In this document: positions 27,097 through 35,784 of the stretch, piece after piece
Position numbering within the stretch: position 1 is the first letter of the stretch
Layout of the letters: each line of letters opens with the position of its first letter
Assembly (NCBI RefSeq): GCF_000092845.1
Contig: NC_014150.1
Location: 2,541,510 to 2,605,509, forward strand
Length of the DNA: 64,000 bases
Direction of reading: 5' to 3'
Origin: Brachyspira murdochii DSM 12563
Lineage (GTDB): Bacteria > Spirochaetota > Brachyspiria > Brachyspirales > Brachyspiraceae
Notes under the pieces: generated by a model
Database searches by the model: none
The model's input: the letters and a program-made list of their open reading frames with translations, nothing else
Told to the model about the DNA's origin: nothing
Position numbers and translations under genes: made by a program

Positions 27097-27552
27097 TTAA
27101 TACACTTCATTATTATAATTGTCTAAATAATATCCATTATATCTATTGCCGTCATAATACATATAGTAAGCTATATATTTATATATCTCTCCATTAACTT
27201 CTTTATAAAATCCGCCAAGCTCTTCATTATAAAAACAATCAAGATTTGTAACCAATTCTGCAATTAAGTTTTTGCCGTTATTAGACAGTTTCAATCTTAT
27301 ATATCTATTTCCTTCATCTTTGCTGTTATCAATAAGTTCTATATCCTCTTTATTTTCATATATGGAATTGCAAAATAAACAAATAGAGCCTTTCATTAAA
27401 GTAGGCGGATATATATCTAAAAAATGATTAAGTTTAATTCCTTCAAAAGCTGTATATAAAAATCTAGTTTTCTTTAATAATTCATTTTGTTTTTTATATC
27501 CCTCTTCAATAGTAAGAGGTATACAGGAAGGCTCATAAATAATCTCAAACAT
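27097..27552 (-). CDS. tail protein, short paralogue of the fibre N-terminus
   Basis: 151 residues. N-terminus MFEIIYEPSCIPLTIEEGYK is followed by KKTRFLYTAFEGIKLNHFLD and KGSICLFCNSIYENKEDIEL, matching the first 110 residues of the downstream Gly-rich fibre protein. The C-terminus is Tyr/Asn-rich (YMYYDGNRYNGYYLDNYNN). It is probably the tail-binding base of a fibre that has lost, or never had, a tip domain. It starts at the stop of the preceding gene (1-base overlap). Confidence 0.6.
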   Translation of the reverse strand: MFEIIYEPSCIPLTIEEGYKKQNELLKKTRFLYTAFEGIKLNHFLDIYPPTLMKGSICLFCNSIYENKEDIELIDNSKDEGNRYIRLKLSNNGKNLIAELVTNLDCFYNEELGGFYKEVNGEIYKYIAYYMYYDGNRYNGYYLDNYNNEVY

Positions 27553-28448
27553 TATTTTATCTCCCTAAATGTAAGCTCTGTAGAATACTGATATAAATCA
27601 TTCTTTCCTTTCTTAAAATCTATTTTATCATTAGTACATACATAAAGCCCTGATTTCATATAATATTTTACAGATACATTTTTTGACTTAATAGTTGAAA
27701 CATTTTTATCTCCATACTTGGATAGTCCGTATTTACTTATATTATATTTTGCTGTTTCCATATTCGATGATTTACTAGCATATTTTGCTTTTCCATATTT
27801 GCTTATATTATATATTGCATATTCTTTATCTGGACTTATTGTTTCTTCTATCCATACTTGAAGAACAAAAGGTTCAAAATTACTAATATCAAAAAAGTTA
27901 ATGATTTTTTCTCTATCATCATTAGTCAGATACGGAAAAGATACTTTCCAAGTATCATATCTTTTAAAAGGAAGTTTTCTATAAAAATAATGACCTGTTA
28001 AAGAAAAATATGGATTATGAGTATAATTAACAGTATGCGTTTTGCTTTTATCATGAGGAGGGAAATCCACGCCTTCGCCTATTATTAAATATCCGCATTC
28101 AAGTATATTGCCGTCTTCATCTTTGATAAAAGTTATTTTGACTTTTATAAACTCTACAGCAGCTATATTATGAATAGCTTGTTTATTTATTATATTAATA
28201 TTATATGTAAGCAGATCATTATTAATATTTGTTATTTCTAATTTTATTTTTTTAGCATTTGTATTAAATATTGCTATTTCATTTATAATGCCGTTTCCTA
28301 ATAGTGTTAAACTTCCTTCACTTTCACTTGCAAACTTTCCAACTTCAAGAGTTTGATAATTAAACATATTAGAAATAGAAAAAAAATCATCTTCACTAGA
28401 GAAAGTATATTCAAAATTATTAAAAATATTATTCCATAATAGCCTCAT
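27552..28448 (-). CDS. distal tail protein candidate
   Basis: 298 residues, placed directly after the tape measure gene (4-base overlap), where distal tail (Dit-like) proteins are encoded. The middle is beta-rich (FSLTGHYFYRKLPFKRYDTW, FEPFVLQVWIEE). Residues near 215-250 contain an internal repeat: YNISKYGKAKY, then YNISKYGLSKYGDK. Repeats of this type are unusual in Dit proteins. Function is inferred from order only. Confidence 0.55.
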   Translation of the reverse strand: MRLLWNNIFNNFEYTFSSEDDFFSISNMFNYQTLEVGKFASESEGSLTLLGNGIINEIAIFNTNAKKIKLEITNINNDLLTYNINIINKQAIHNIAAVEFIKVKITFIKDEDGNILECGYLIIGEGVDFPPHDKSKTHTVNYTHNPYFSLTGHYFYRKLPFKRYDTWKVSFPYLTNDDREKIINFFDISNFEPFVLQVWIEETISPDKEYAIYNISKYGKAKYASKSSNMETAKYNISKYGLSKYGDKNVSTIKSKNVSVKYYMKSGLYVCTNDKIDFKKGKNDLYQYSTELTFREIK

Positions 28449-31400
28449 AATATTCCCCTTTGTGATACTACCTTAACGCCTCGTTTACTTAGATTAAGCA
28501 TTGTGCTTGCAACTATCTTTCCGTCAAGCATCAAATAAACAGGCTGATTGAATATAGTTTCTGACTGTGTATTTACTTCATATATTCCATCATTATTTTT
28601 AGCAGCTTCAAAAATCTGACTTCCTATTTTTGATAGTATTCTATCTTCAAGAGGTATAACCGCTTCATCGCTTGCACCCTCTCCAATTACAGCATTAATT
28701 CCTCCGTTTCTTCTCTCTACAAGTCCGCCTTTTGCCAAGTATTTAGGTTCACTCGGTTTAGCTTGAGATAATGTCGCCAAATTAACAGCACCGCCTGCAA
28801 TAATTCCTGCTAAAGTTGCATAGGCTATTAAAGGCATTGGAAAAGGACCAGCACTCATAGCTGATGCCAATGCACTTATGGCTGCCTGTGCCATAGAAGC
28901 TGACGCCTGAACTAAAGACATTTTCCAGCTTTCCATTTGCGAATTATATTCTAGCTTCATCTTATCATTATTATAGTTTTTCTCTACTTCCATCTGCTTA
29001 GCTTTGGCTTCTTCTTCTATTTGTATTTTAGCTAGTTCTTTTTGTTTCTCTTCAAGTTCAGCTTTTATTCTCTCCTGCTCATAAAGTCCTAAAGCAACTT
29101 TTTGCCTATTCTGTAATTGTTTTATTTCATTTAATAAACTCTGCTTTTGCGAGTCCTCCATTATTCCTATAGCTTCAAGCCTTGCATTTTTTTCTTCTTC
29201 TATCGCTTCTAATGCTGCCTCTTTTCTTTCCTCATTTTTTTCTATTTCAAACTCTATAGCCTGTATTTGCATTTCCTGTATAGCAGAATAAAAATCATTT
29301 GTATATCCTATAGTGTCATTAAGCATTTGAAGCCAATTCGCACTAAAATAATCTGAAAAACTTTGAGTAGGTGTTTTCCAAAGTTCGCCGAACTTCTCTT
29401 TTAATATTTCTACCTGTTCAGTTGTAAGTTCTAATTCATTAGTTATGCTTTCTATTCCGCTTCTTACTATTTCACTTTTCTGTCCCTGCTGTTCAGCTTC
29501 GCTTACTTTATCGCCGAACTCTTCAGCAACAGAAACGCCTCTTTCATAAGCGGATATACTATTTTCTATTTCTTTTACTAATTCAGAAAATCTGTCAGTT
29601 TTGATACTGTCTAATGCGTAGCCGTAATTATCACTTAAATATTTTATTTGATTAGCATTTAAGTTTAGTACCGTACTCATTTCTGTGAGTATAGCACCTA
29701 CTTTGTCTTTTTTAGCTTCTAAAGCCTCAGCATCACTGATTTCAGCTCCCATATTACGAAGATTGCTTACTCTGCGATTTTCCTCTGCCTCTGCTTTTTT
29801 TAGTAAAGCTAAATAATCTTCATAAGTTTTTGTTTTATCTTTTACAGCATCAGATTTACCTTTTATTGCATTAATGCTCTTTTCATTAGCTTCTTTTTCT
29901 TTAGTCTCTAAATCTATTCCATCTCTAGTTAGAGACTGTCTTAAATGCATGCTTTGATTTAAGTCATTTCTTTGTTTTTCTAATGTATTTAATGTATTTT
30001 CTACTTCTGATAATTTTTCATAATCAGAACTCTTTAATATCTCATCATTGGCTTGGCTTTCTCCCATACCAGATGCATATAAAGAACTTCTTAAGTTTTC
30101 AACAGCAGTATTATATATTTTGCTCTTTTCTTCTAATTCTTTTATTTTTGTTTCTATAGTTTGTATTTGTATACTTTCTTCTGCCGTTCTATAGTCTTCT
30201 AACTTCATAGTAGCAGAATCTATATATGTAATTCCGTCTAAAACTACAGTTTTTAAATTAGGATATAGTCTAGTAAGTTTATCAGTTACTTGGTTTAATC
30301 TTTCAGTAGCTGCTGCATCTAACTCTTTGGCACTAGCTAGTTTTTGATACTCTTCAAATAAACCTACATCTTTAAAAGAATTATCATTTAATTCTTTTGT
30401 GCTGTTAGCTAATTGGTTTGAAGTATCTATTAATGCTTTATATTCCTGATTTAATTTATATGCTTTTACTGCTAAAGCACCAAGTCCTACGGTTAAAGCT
30501 GTTATAATACCAACAGGACTTGCAATCATTACTGTATTTAATGCTTTCCAAGCTGTACTTAATCCTTGAATAGAGCTTGCGGCTGTCTTTAATGTAGATA
30601 CCGCATTTTTAAAATCTTTTATAGTTTTCTTAGCTTCTGTTATTCCTTTTGAAAGTCCTACTATACCTTTTAATGCAGGACCAAAGCCTGCTGCTAAAGC
30701 AACAAAGCCTACACTTACTGCCTGCAAAGGTGCTGGCAAGTCGCTGAATGTTTTTATTAAAGATATAATAGTAAGAATCATTTTTTCAGCTATAGGTACT
30801 ATTTTATCTTGCATAACAGGAAGTAAATCTTCATTAACAACAGGAAGTAAACTATTTCCAAGCTCTACTACTAAAGCACTAAGCTCTGCTTTCATTTTTT
30901 CAAACTGTCTTGCTGGACCGTCATCTATTTTTTTGAATGCCTCAGCTGTAGCTCCTGCCGAATTATTCATCTGATCTAAAGCATCTTTAAACTTATCTGC
31001 ATTCTTTCCAGATAAAGCTAAACCAGCATTTGCTGCCTCAACACTGCTGAACATACTAGAAATATCTTTTCCGCTTTTATCAGCTTTTTCAGCAAGCATT
31101 TGAAGAGCTTCCTGTAAAGTTCCTCCTTGCTCTATAAACTCTTTAAAGCTTTTTCCTGCTATTTCTCTAAATGCTATATCTGTAATGCTTCCTTCTTTAT
31201 TAAGTTCTACTAAAGCCTGACGAATCTGTGTTGTTGCAACAGAAGTAGGAGTTCCTTGTGCAGTCATTACAGCAATAGCAGCTCCTATATCTTCAAACTT
31301 CACTCCTAAAGCTGAAGCGGTAGGAATAACATTAAATAAAGATTTTGATAACTGAGTAAAGTCTGTTTTTCCTAGCTTCAGTGTTTGAAACATTATGTCT

Positions 31401-31915
31401 GAAGCTCTATTAGTATTAAGAACTTCTGTTCCATAAGCATTAGTAACAGAAGTAAGTCCGTCAACTGAAGTTTCTAATTCAGCAACACCTGCAATAGCAG
31501 CTTCGCCTGCCGTTTTTAAGAACTCAAATACATTTTCACGTGGAACTCCTGCAGAAAGTGCTTGATAAAGAGCTTTAGTTGTTTCTTCTGGAAGTTTGCC
31601 TATTTCTTTACTAAACGCTAAAGTTTCATTTTTTAATTTTTCAAAACCTTCATTGCTTAATTTAGGAAGAAGAGTAAGAACCTCACGCATTCCATTATCA
31701 AAATCAGTAGCTTTTTTAGTAGCTAATGCAAAAGCTGTTGTCCCTGCTGCTATTGGCACAGTTAAACTTTTAGTAGCTAAAGAACCGAACTTGTCAAAAG
31801 ATTTTCCTATTTTATCAAAGCCTTTTTCTAAGTCTGTTGTTTTATCTTTAAGTTTTCCAAATGCCTCAATAGCTTGAGAAGCATCTGCATTAATATATAC
31901 ATTTAATTTACTCAT
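28445..31915 (-). CDS. tail tape measure protein
   Basis: About 1156 residues from the ATG at 31915 (MSKLNVYINADASQAIEAFG); the open frame continues 5 codons further into a repeat element. The TP901-type core is present (AFALATKKATDFDNGMREVL, ALSAGVPRENVFEFLKTAGE, AYGTEVLNTN), followed by membrane-active hydrophobic stretches and long coiled coils (EFEIEKNEERKEAALEAIEE). The end contains GGLVERRNGGINAVIGEGAS. It sets tail length and helps DNA entry. No clear SD precedes the start; the element flank TAGCAATA does. Confidence 0.92.
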   Translation of the reverse strand: MSKLNVYINADASQAIEAFGKLKDKTTDLEKGFDKIGKSFDKFGSLATKSLTVPIAAGTTAFALATKKATDFDNGMREVLTLLPKLSNEGFEKLKNETLAFSKEIGKLPEETTKALYQALSAGVPRENVFEFLKTAGEAAIAGVAELETSVDGLTSVTNAYGTEVLNTNRASDIMFQTLKLGKTDFTQLSKSLFNVIPTASALGVKFEDIGAAIAVMTAQGTPTSVATTQIRQALVELNKEGSITDIAFREIAGKSFKEFIEQGGTLQEALQMLAEKADKSGKDISSMFSSVEAANAGLALSGKNADKFKDALDQMNNSAGATAEAFKKIDDGPARQFEKMKAELSALVVELGNSLLPVVNEDLLPVMQDKIVPIAEKMILTIISLIKTFSDLPAPLQAVSVGFVALAAGFGPALKGIVGLSKGITEAKKTIKDFKNAVSTLKTAASSIQGLSTAWKALNTVMIASPVGIITALTVGLGALAVKAYKLNQEYKALIDTSNQLANSTKELNDNSFKDVGLFEEYQKLASAKELDAAATERLNQVTDKLTRLYPNLKTVVLDGITYIDSATMKLEDYRTAEESIQIQTIETKIKELEEKSKIYNTAVENLRSSLYASGMGESQANDEILKSSDYEKLSEVENTLNTLEKQRNDLNQSMHLRQSLTRDGIDLETKEKEANEKSINAIKGKSDAVKDKTKTYEDYLALLKKAEAEENRRVSNLRNMGAEISDAEALEAKKDKVGAILTEMSTVLNLNANQIKYLSDNYGYALDSIKTDRFSELVKEIENSISAYERGVSVAEEFGDKVSEAEQQGQKSEIVRSGIESITNELELTTEQVEILKEKFGELWKTPTQSFSDYFSANWLQMLNDTIGYTNDFYSAIQEMQIQAIEFEIEKNEERKEAALEAIEEEKNARLEAIGIMEDSQKQSLLNEIKQLQNRQKVALGLYEQERIKAELEEKQKELAKIQIEEEAKAKQMEVEKNYNNDKMKLEYNSQMESWKMSLVQASASMAQAAISALASAMSAGPFPMPLIAYATLAGIIAGGAVNLATLSQAKPSEPKYLAKGGLVERRNGGINAVIGEGASDEAVIPLEDRILSKIGSQIFEAAKNNDGIYEVNTQSETIFNQPVYLMLDGKIVASTMLNLSKRGVKVVSQRGIL

Positions 31916-31928
31916 TATTGCTAAACTC

Positions 31929-31978
31929 AAAAAAGCCTTTGAGAAAATCGATAATAAATTATCGATTTGGCTTTTTTT
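31929..31978. repeat. nested hairpin element, copy 2 (ATCGATAA type)
   Basis: The same core as at 21665: AAAAAAGCC, then AAATCGATAA / TTATCGATTT, then GGCTTTTTTT. It sits between the tail chaperone and the tape measure start and could attenuate transcription there. Confidence 0.8.
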
Positions 31979-32004
31979 CGTTTTTTATTCCTTTTTTATT
32001 ATTG

Positions 32005-32276
32005 CTAATTATTTACCGTAATAGTTTCTATTTCCCATAAACCTTGTCTTTCTTTTTTTATAGTTTTATTTCCCTGTTTTATTTCAGATGAAGAATTGTT
32101 TGATTTAGTTTTCTCTTCTACTTCTATAATATAAGGCAAATTTAAAGAAGCTGTATAATAGAGCAGAAGTCTTTGCAAACTCATCTCCATCATACAGTCT
32201 TCTGTCCACCCATAGCTATTAGCTAAATGTGCAAATAACTTTATTAATTCTATTTTTATTAGTTTTCTTTTTTTTT
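32005..32276 (-). CDS. T part of the G-T tail chaperone, reached by -1 frameshift
   Basis: The -1 frame after the A9 run (32268-32276) reads AGA AAA CTA ATA and continues open as LIKIELIKLFAHLANSYGW, TEDCMMEMSLQRLLLYYTAS to a stop at 32005. The fusion product would be about 200 residues. The T part has no good ribosome site of its own. Established knowledge: lambda-like tailed phages make a G-T fusion this way at a fixed ratio. Confidence 0.78.
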
Positions 32277-32606
32277 ATCCTCATTAGGAGCATCAATTCC
32301 TGCTTTATAAAAGCCGTCCATTATCATTCTGAATATTTTTATAAGCTGATCATAATTAAAATCTTCTAATATATCTTCTCGGCAGGTATTTTTATCCTGT
32401 CTTTGTATAAGAGGAATTACTATATCTTCTATCACAGTCTGTGAATCAAGAAAACCTTTCTCTGCTATAGACTGGCTATAATCACTTATTTTTAATGCCA
32501 AGCCCACAGGTATATCATTAACATTTATCTTGTATTTGCCAAGTTTGGCATAAACTGCTTTTTTATTACTAAACTCTTCTAAATCTACAATTTCTATATC
32601 TGCCAT
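32259..32606 (-). CDS. tail assembly chaperone (G-like)
   Basis: 115 residues, acidic and helical (DLEEFSNKKAVYAKLGKYKI, EDILEDFNYDQLIKIF), located between major tail protein and tape measure like lambda gpG. The gene ends DKKKEN with an A9-G run in the DNA just before the stop, a slippery site for a -1 frameshift into the next frame. It prevents tape measure aggregation in tail assembly. Confidence 0.8.
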   Translation of the reverse strand: MADIEIVDLEEFSNKKAVYAKLGKYKINVNDIPVGLALKISDYSQSIAEKGFLDSQTVIEDIVIPLIQRQDKNTCREDILEDFNYDQLIKIFRMIMDGFYKAGIDAPNEDKKKEN

Positions 32607-32617
32607 ATTTCAGATCC

Positions 32618-34021
32618 TTATATATTTGCATTTATATTTACTTCTATATCTTTTACAATATCTTCACTGCCTGTTTTTTTAGCTGTGATTTTTAATGTAG
32701 CTGTACCTTCTGCCTTTCCTGTGATAGTGAAAGTTTTAGTTTCAGCTTCATAGCTCACATCAAAAAACTGCTGGTCTGGAGGCTCTACTGTATGTGTTAT
32801 CTCGTCAGCATTTGAAGTTAATACTACAGTATCATTTTCATCTGCTCTTATATCTACATTTGGTTTATCACTTTCTAAAGTTAAAGCTTCTGGAACCGCT
32901 TGTATATTAATAGATATATCTTTAGTAATATCTTCACTGCCTGCTTTTTTAGCTGTGATTTTTAATGTAGCTGTACCTTCTGCCTTTCCTGTAATAGTGA
33001 AAGTTTTAGTTTCAGCTTCATAGCTCACATCAAAAAACTGCTGATCTGGAGGCTCTACTGTATGTGTTATCTCGTCAGCATTTGAAGTTAATGCTACAGT
33101 ATCATTTCCATCTGCTCTTATATCTACATTTGGTTTATCACTTTCTAAAGTTAATGGAACATTAGGTTCACTTTCTGTATCTGATGTTTCCTCTTCTGTA
33201 TCTTTTATTTCTTCTTCATCTTTACCTACAGACTGTTCATCTTCATACCATGCAAGCTGCTCTCCGCTTTGCTGACTGCCTGCTAAAGTCGCTGAGAAAC
33301 TTAATTTCCCTACCAACACATCCTGTGCTTTATCAGAAGGGAAGCTAAACTCTAAGCCGCCTGCTATTGAAGCCTGCGGTAAATATATTCTTAATTCTTT
33401 ACTCTCAGCATTAGTATTAACTATCATTATGCATTTAGGTTTGATTGTAGAACTTTTTCCTCCTGTTGCCATGCGTACCATTTTAGGCATAGTTCTAGTA
33501 TATGTAATAATTAAAGTATCTGTGCTAGGAGATATTTTAGTATCTGTAATTTTTATTCCATTAGTTCCTATTTTTTCGTAGCTTGATTCTTCTATGCGAA
33601 TATTTCCCATAGAGTTTTTCTTTTCTACTTTAGTTATTGTTACTTCGCTTCCGTCTGCATTTCTAAATGGAACTTTTATTTCTTCACCTCTTTTATATGT
33701 ATCTGATTCTACTATATACTGTTTTGTAACTTCTGTTTTACCATCATAGCTGTCTATATTATCTATACCGCCTCTTGCCTCAGCATAGTTTTTGAAATTA
33801 ATTTCTAAACTGTCAAGAGTTAATTCCATTTTATGTTCTGTCACTAAAGTAGCTATAGTTCCTGCATTGTCGCTTTCTATATCTGATGTAGTTATAGTTT
33901 CTTTTACAGCAACACTGCGTGCTGCTCCTATATTTATAAGTTTATCAAATCTATCTCCTATCAAAACTTTGGCACTTCCGTATCTTATTGTTTTTTTTTC
34001 TTGCACACTTGTTTGACTCAT
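32618..34021 (-). CDS. major tail protein with duplicated Ig-like domains
   Basis: 467 residues. The first 265 residues form the tail-tube part (KKTIRYGSAKVLIGDRFDKL, IETLT/ITTSDIESDNAGTIA-like strands). An acidic linker (DEEEIKDTEEETSDTESEP) leads into two almost identical Ig-like domains (residues 290-379 and 380-467), each starting LTLESDKPNVDIRAD and containing FDVSYEAETKTFTITGKAEG. Ig domains on tail tubes often bind host surface sugars (known in other phages). The duplication is 270 bp in DNA and recent. Confidence 0.82.
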   Translation of the reverse strand: MSQTSVQEKKTIRYGSAKVLIGDRFDKLINIGAARSVAVKETITTSDIESDNAGTIATLVTEHKMELTLDSLEINFKNYAEARGGIDNIDSYDGKTEVTKQYIVESDTYKRGEEIKVPFRNADGSEVTITKVEKKNSMGNIRIEESSYEKIGTNGIKITDTKISPSTDTLIITYTRTMPKMVRMATGGKSSTIKPKCIMIVNTNAESKELRIYLPQASIAGGLEFSFPSDKAQDVLVGKLSFSATLAGSQQSGEQLAWYEDEQSVGKDEEEIKDTEEETSDTESEPNVPLTLESDKPNVDIRADGNDTVALTSNADEITHTVEPPDQQFFDVSYEAETKTFTITGKAEGTATLKITAKKAGSEDITKDISINIQAVPEALTLESDKPNVDIRADENDTVVLTSNADEITHTVEPPDQQFFDVSYEAETKTFTITGKAEGTATLKITAKKTGSEDIVKDIEVNINANI

Positions 34022-34055
34022 AATATCTCCTTATTGTTATTATGCTAGCTTTATA

Positions 34056-34427
34056 TTAATATTTATATAATATTTCTATTATTGTCATTGTCTGATATGC
34101 ATTATCTATACGAGAATGGCTTTCATTGCTTATATCACAGCCGCATATCTCAATATTATCTATCTTTTTTTTCAAACTATTAAAATACTTACCTATTTTT
34201 TTCTGAAGAGTTAATGCATGTTCTAAACTTGTAGAATAAACACTAACTTGATAAATATCTCTTGAATATTCAAACTCATATTTAGGATTTGAACTTTGAA
34301 GAGAATAAACTATATAGCTTTTATCATTATCTACATTGCTGTCCTCAACAAAATCCAAATAAACACCTGCCGTTTTTTTATCTTCTTGAGTAAGACTTTT
34401 TAATAATTGATAAATTACTCTATGCAT
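34056..34427 (-). CDS. tail terminator / minor tail protein candidate
   Basis: 123 residues, with IYQVSVYSTSLEHALTLQKK and a C-terminal MTIIEILYKY strand resembling DUF3168-type tail terminator proteins. Gene order (neck protein, this gene, major tail protein) supports that role. It caps the tail tube and joins it to the head. Confidence 0.6.
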   Translation of the reverse strand: MHRVIYQLLKSLTQEDKKTAGVYLDFVEDSNVDNDKSYIVYSLQSSNPKYEFEYSRDIYQVSVYSTSLEHALTLQKKIGKYFNSLKKKIDNIEICGCDISNESHSRIDNAYQTMTIIEILYKY

Positions 34428-34438
34428 ATTTATAAACT

Positions 34439-34897
34439 CTATTTATTATTAGCTTTTTGTATTACTATATTCAAAGCACTTTTGACTGCCTCTTCTATAT
34501 TCTCTCTGTTTGATTCAAATAGAGGTATTAACAAAGGCACTTCATTTTTATATTTATTTCCATATTCATTAAAAAAAGCATAATACCTATCGCCTTGCTC
34601 TTTATACCATTTTATTTTATTTTTCTCAGGTGCTGTGCCTCTTTTTCCGCTAATTGTAGTAATCTTAACATTGCTTTCAGTATTACTCTTTTTGTTTATT
34701 CTTGTTTCTTTTACAGTAAAATATTTATCAAAAGTCCAGCCTCTGCTTTTTGCTTTTGCATTAGCTTCTTTTGCTATTCTTCTAGCTTCTTTTAATGAGG
34801 CTTTTTTTACTTCATTCTTAAAATCAATTCCTAACTCTTCTAAAGTTTTCCTGAACTCATCAAACCCTGTAAGAGTTACTTTATTTTTTTCAGACAT
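34439..34897 (-). CDS. HK97 gp10-like neck/tail completion protein
   Basis: 152 residues, basic N-terminal helix (GFDEFRKTLEELGIDFKNEV, KASLKEARRIAKEANAKAKS), then YYAFFNEYGNKYKNEVPLLI followed by a C-terminal helix. The E-F-G (NEYG) turn and F-x-P-x-L-x-P position are typical of the HK97-gp10 family. It completes the head-tail joint. It lies 1 base from the head-tail adaptor gene. Confidence 0.78.
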   Translation of the reverse strand: MSEKNKVTLTGFDEFRKTLEELGIDFKNEVKKASLKEARRIAKEANAKAKSRGWTFDKYFTVKETRINKKSNTESNVKITTISGKRGTAPEKNKIKWYKEQGDRYYAFFNEYGNKYKNEVPLLIPLFESNRENIEEAVKSALNIVIQKANNK

Positions 34898-34898
34898 A

Positions 34899-35252
34899 TT
34901 ACTCTCTATTGTCAGCTTTTTTATTATTTACTAATTTCTTTATTGTAAATATGCATTCTATATTTTTATATGAAACATTCTCCATATTAATGACTTCATA
35001 GATATCATTTTCACGGTTTATTTTGGCCATCATTCCTTTGGTATCAAACTCTTTGAAATAATGAGTATGTACTTTCAAAGTTCTTGTTAAATCTTTTCTT
35101 TTACCCTGCTGTATATCTTTATATGTTATATCTTCAATAGAGCATTTTACTTTTCTTAATTCTATTAATTCATTACTTCCTGTTCCGTTTCCATTATCTA
35201 TATACTTTGTTCTATAAAAAGTTATAGTATGAATTAATTTTCCAACTTTCAT
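34899..35252 (-). CDS. head-tail adaptor (SPP1 gp16 type)
   Basis: 117 residues. MKVGKLIHTITFYRTKYIDNG opens a small beta-barrel typical of phage head-tail joining proteins, with NGTGSNELIELRKVKCSIED and a late FTIKKL strand. It closes the capsid and links it to the tail. A nested hairpin element lies immediately upstream, and the start lacks a clear SD. Confidence 0.75.
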   Translation of the reverse strand: MKVGKLIHTITFYRTKYIDNGNGTGSNELIELRKVKCSIEDITYKDIQQGKRKDLTRTLKVHTHYFKEFDTKGMMAKINRENDIYEVINMENVSYKNIECIFTIKKLVNNKKADNRE

Positions 35253-35280
35253 TATTGTTATATTCGCCTCGCCTAATAAA

Positions 35281-35304
35281 AGCGAATAAGTAAACTTATT
35301 CGCT
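35281..35304. repeat. nested hairpin element (AGCGAATAAGT type)
   Basis: A perfect 11-bp stem AGCGAATAAGT / ACTTATTCGCT with an AA loop, flanked by CTCGCCTAATAAA and GGCTTGGCTC. It is close to the element at 27034 but with compensating stem changes. Confidence 0.8.
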
Positions 35305-35319
35305 GGCTTGGCTCATCTC

Positions 35320-35760
35320 CTATAGAGTAAACTTTTCCCTTGCAATGGCCAATAATCTATGAACACCTTTCAAAGCAACTTCCTCACTTTGACTGGCTTC
35401 TCCTGTTTTGCTTTCAAAATAATGAGCAGCAAGTCCAAGAATAGCATACCTAACTTCAGGAGGACAATCGGCTCTTTTGTATTCTATTTCATTAGCTTTA
35501 TTACAATAGCCGATTGCACTGTCTAAAGTCAGATGCAGTATATCATCATCATAGTCAATGCCTTCTAAGTTTAGAAACTTTTTGAACTCTGACAAAGTAA
35601 CTACTTTATTATCTTCGCTCGCTACAAGCCCCGACAATCCCGAGTGATTAGTATCACTCGGCGGGCTTTCCGCTTGCTTTTCTTCGTCATCATCACCTTC
35701 TTCGACTACTTTTCTGACATCAATGTCTATACTATTAATATCTTCAGTATCACTGCTCAT
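35320..35760 (-). CDS. head-tail connector protein (gp6-like)
   Basis: 146 residues. The acidic, disordered N-terminus (VRKVVEEGDDDEEKQAES) is followed by a helical domain with LSEFKKFLNLEGIDYDDDIL, HLTLDSAIGYCNKANEIEY and RYAILGLAAHYFESKTGEAS, the layout of phage gp6-like connectors. The segment SPPSDTNHSGLSGL is encoded by a palindromic element (35626-35668) read in frame. Confidence 0.78.
   Translation of the reverse strand: MSSDTEDINSIDIDVRKVVEEGDDDEEKQAESPPSDTNHSGLSGLVASEDNKVVTLSEFKKFLNLEGIDYDDDILHLTLDSAIGYCNKANEIEYKRADCPPEVRYAILGLAAHYFESKTGEASQSEEVALKGVHRLLAIAREKFTL
35626..35668. repeat. nested hairpin element inside the connector gene
   Basis: Outer AAGCCC / GGGCTT and inner CCGAGTGAT / ATCACTCGG with a TAGT loop, all perfect. 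It has the same nested layout as the intergenic elements but is translated in frame in a disordered region. Confidence 0.8.
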
Positions 35761-35784
35761 ATATAAAAGCCTTATTAAAAATTA

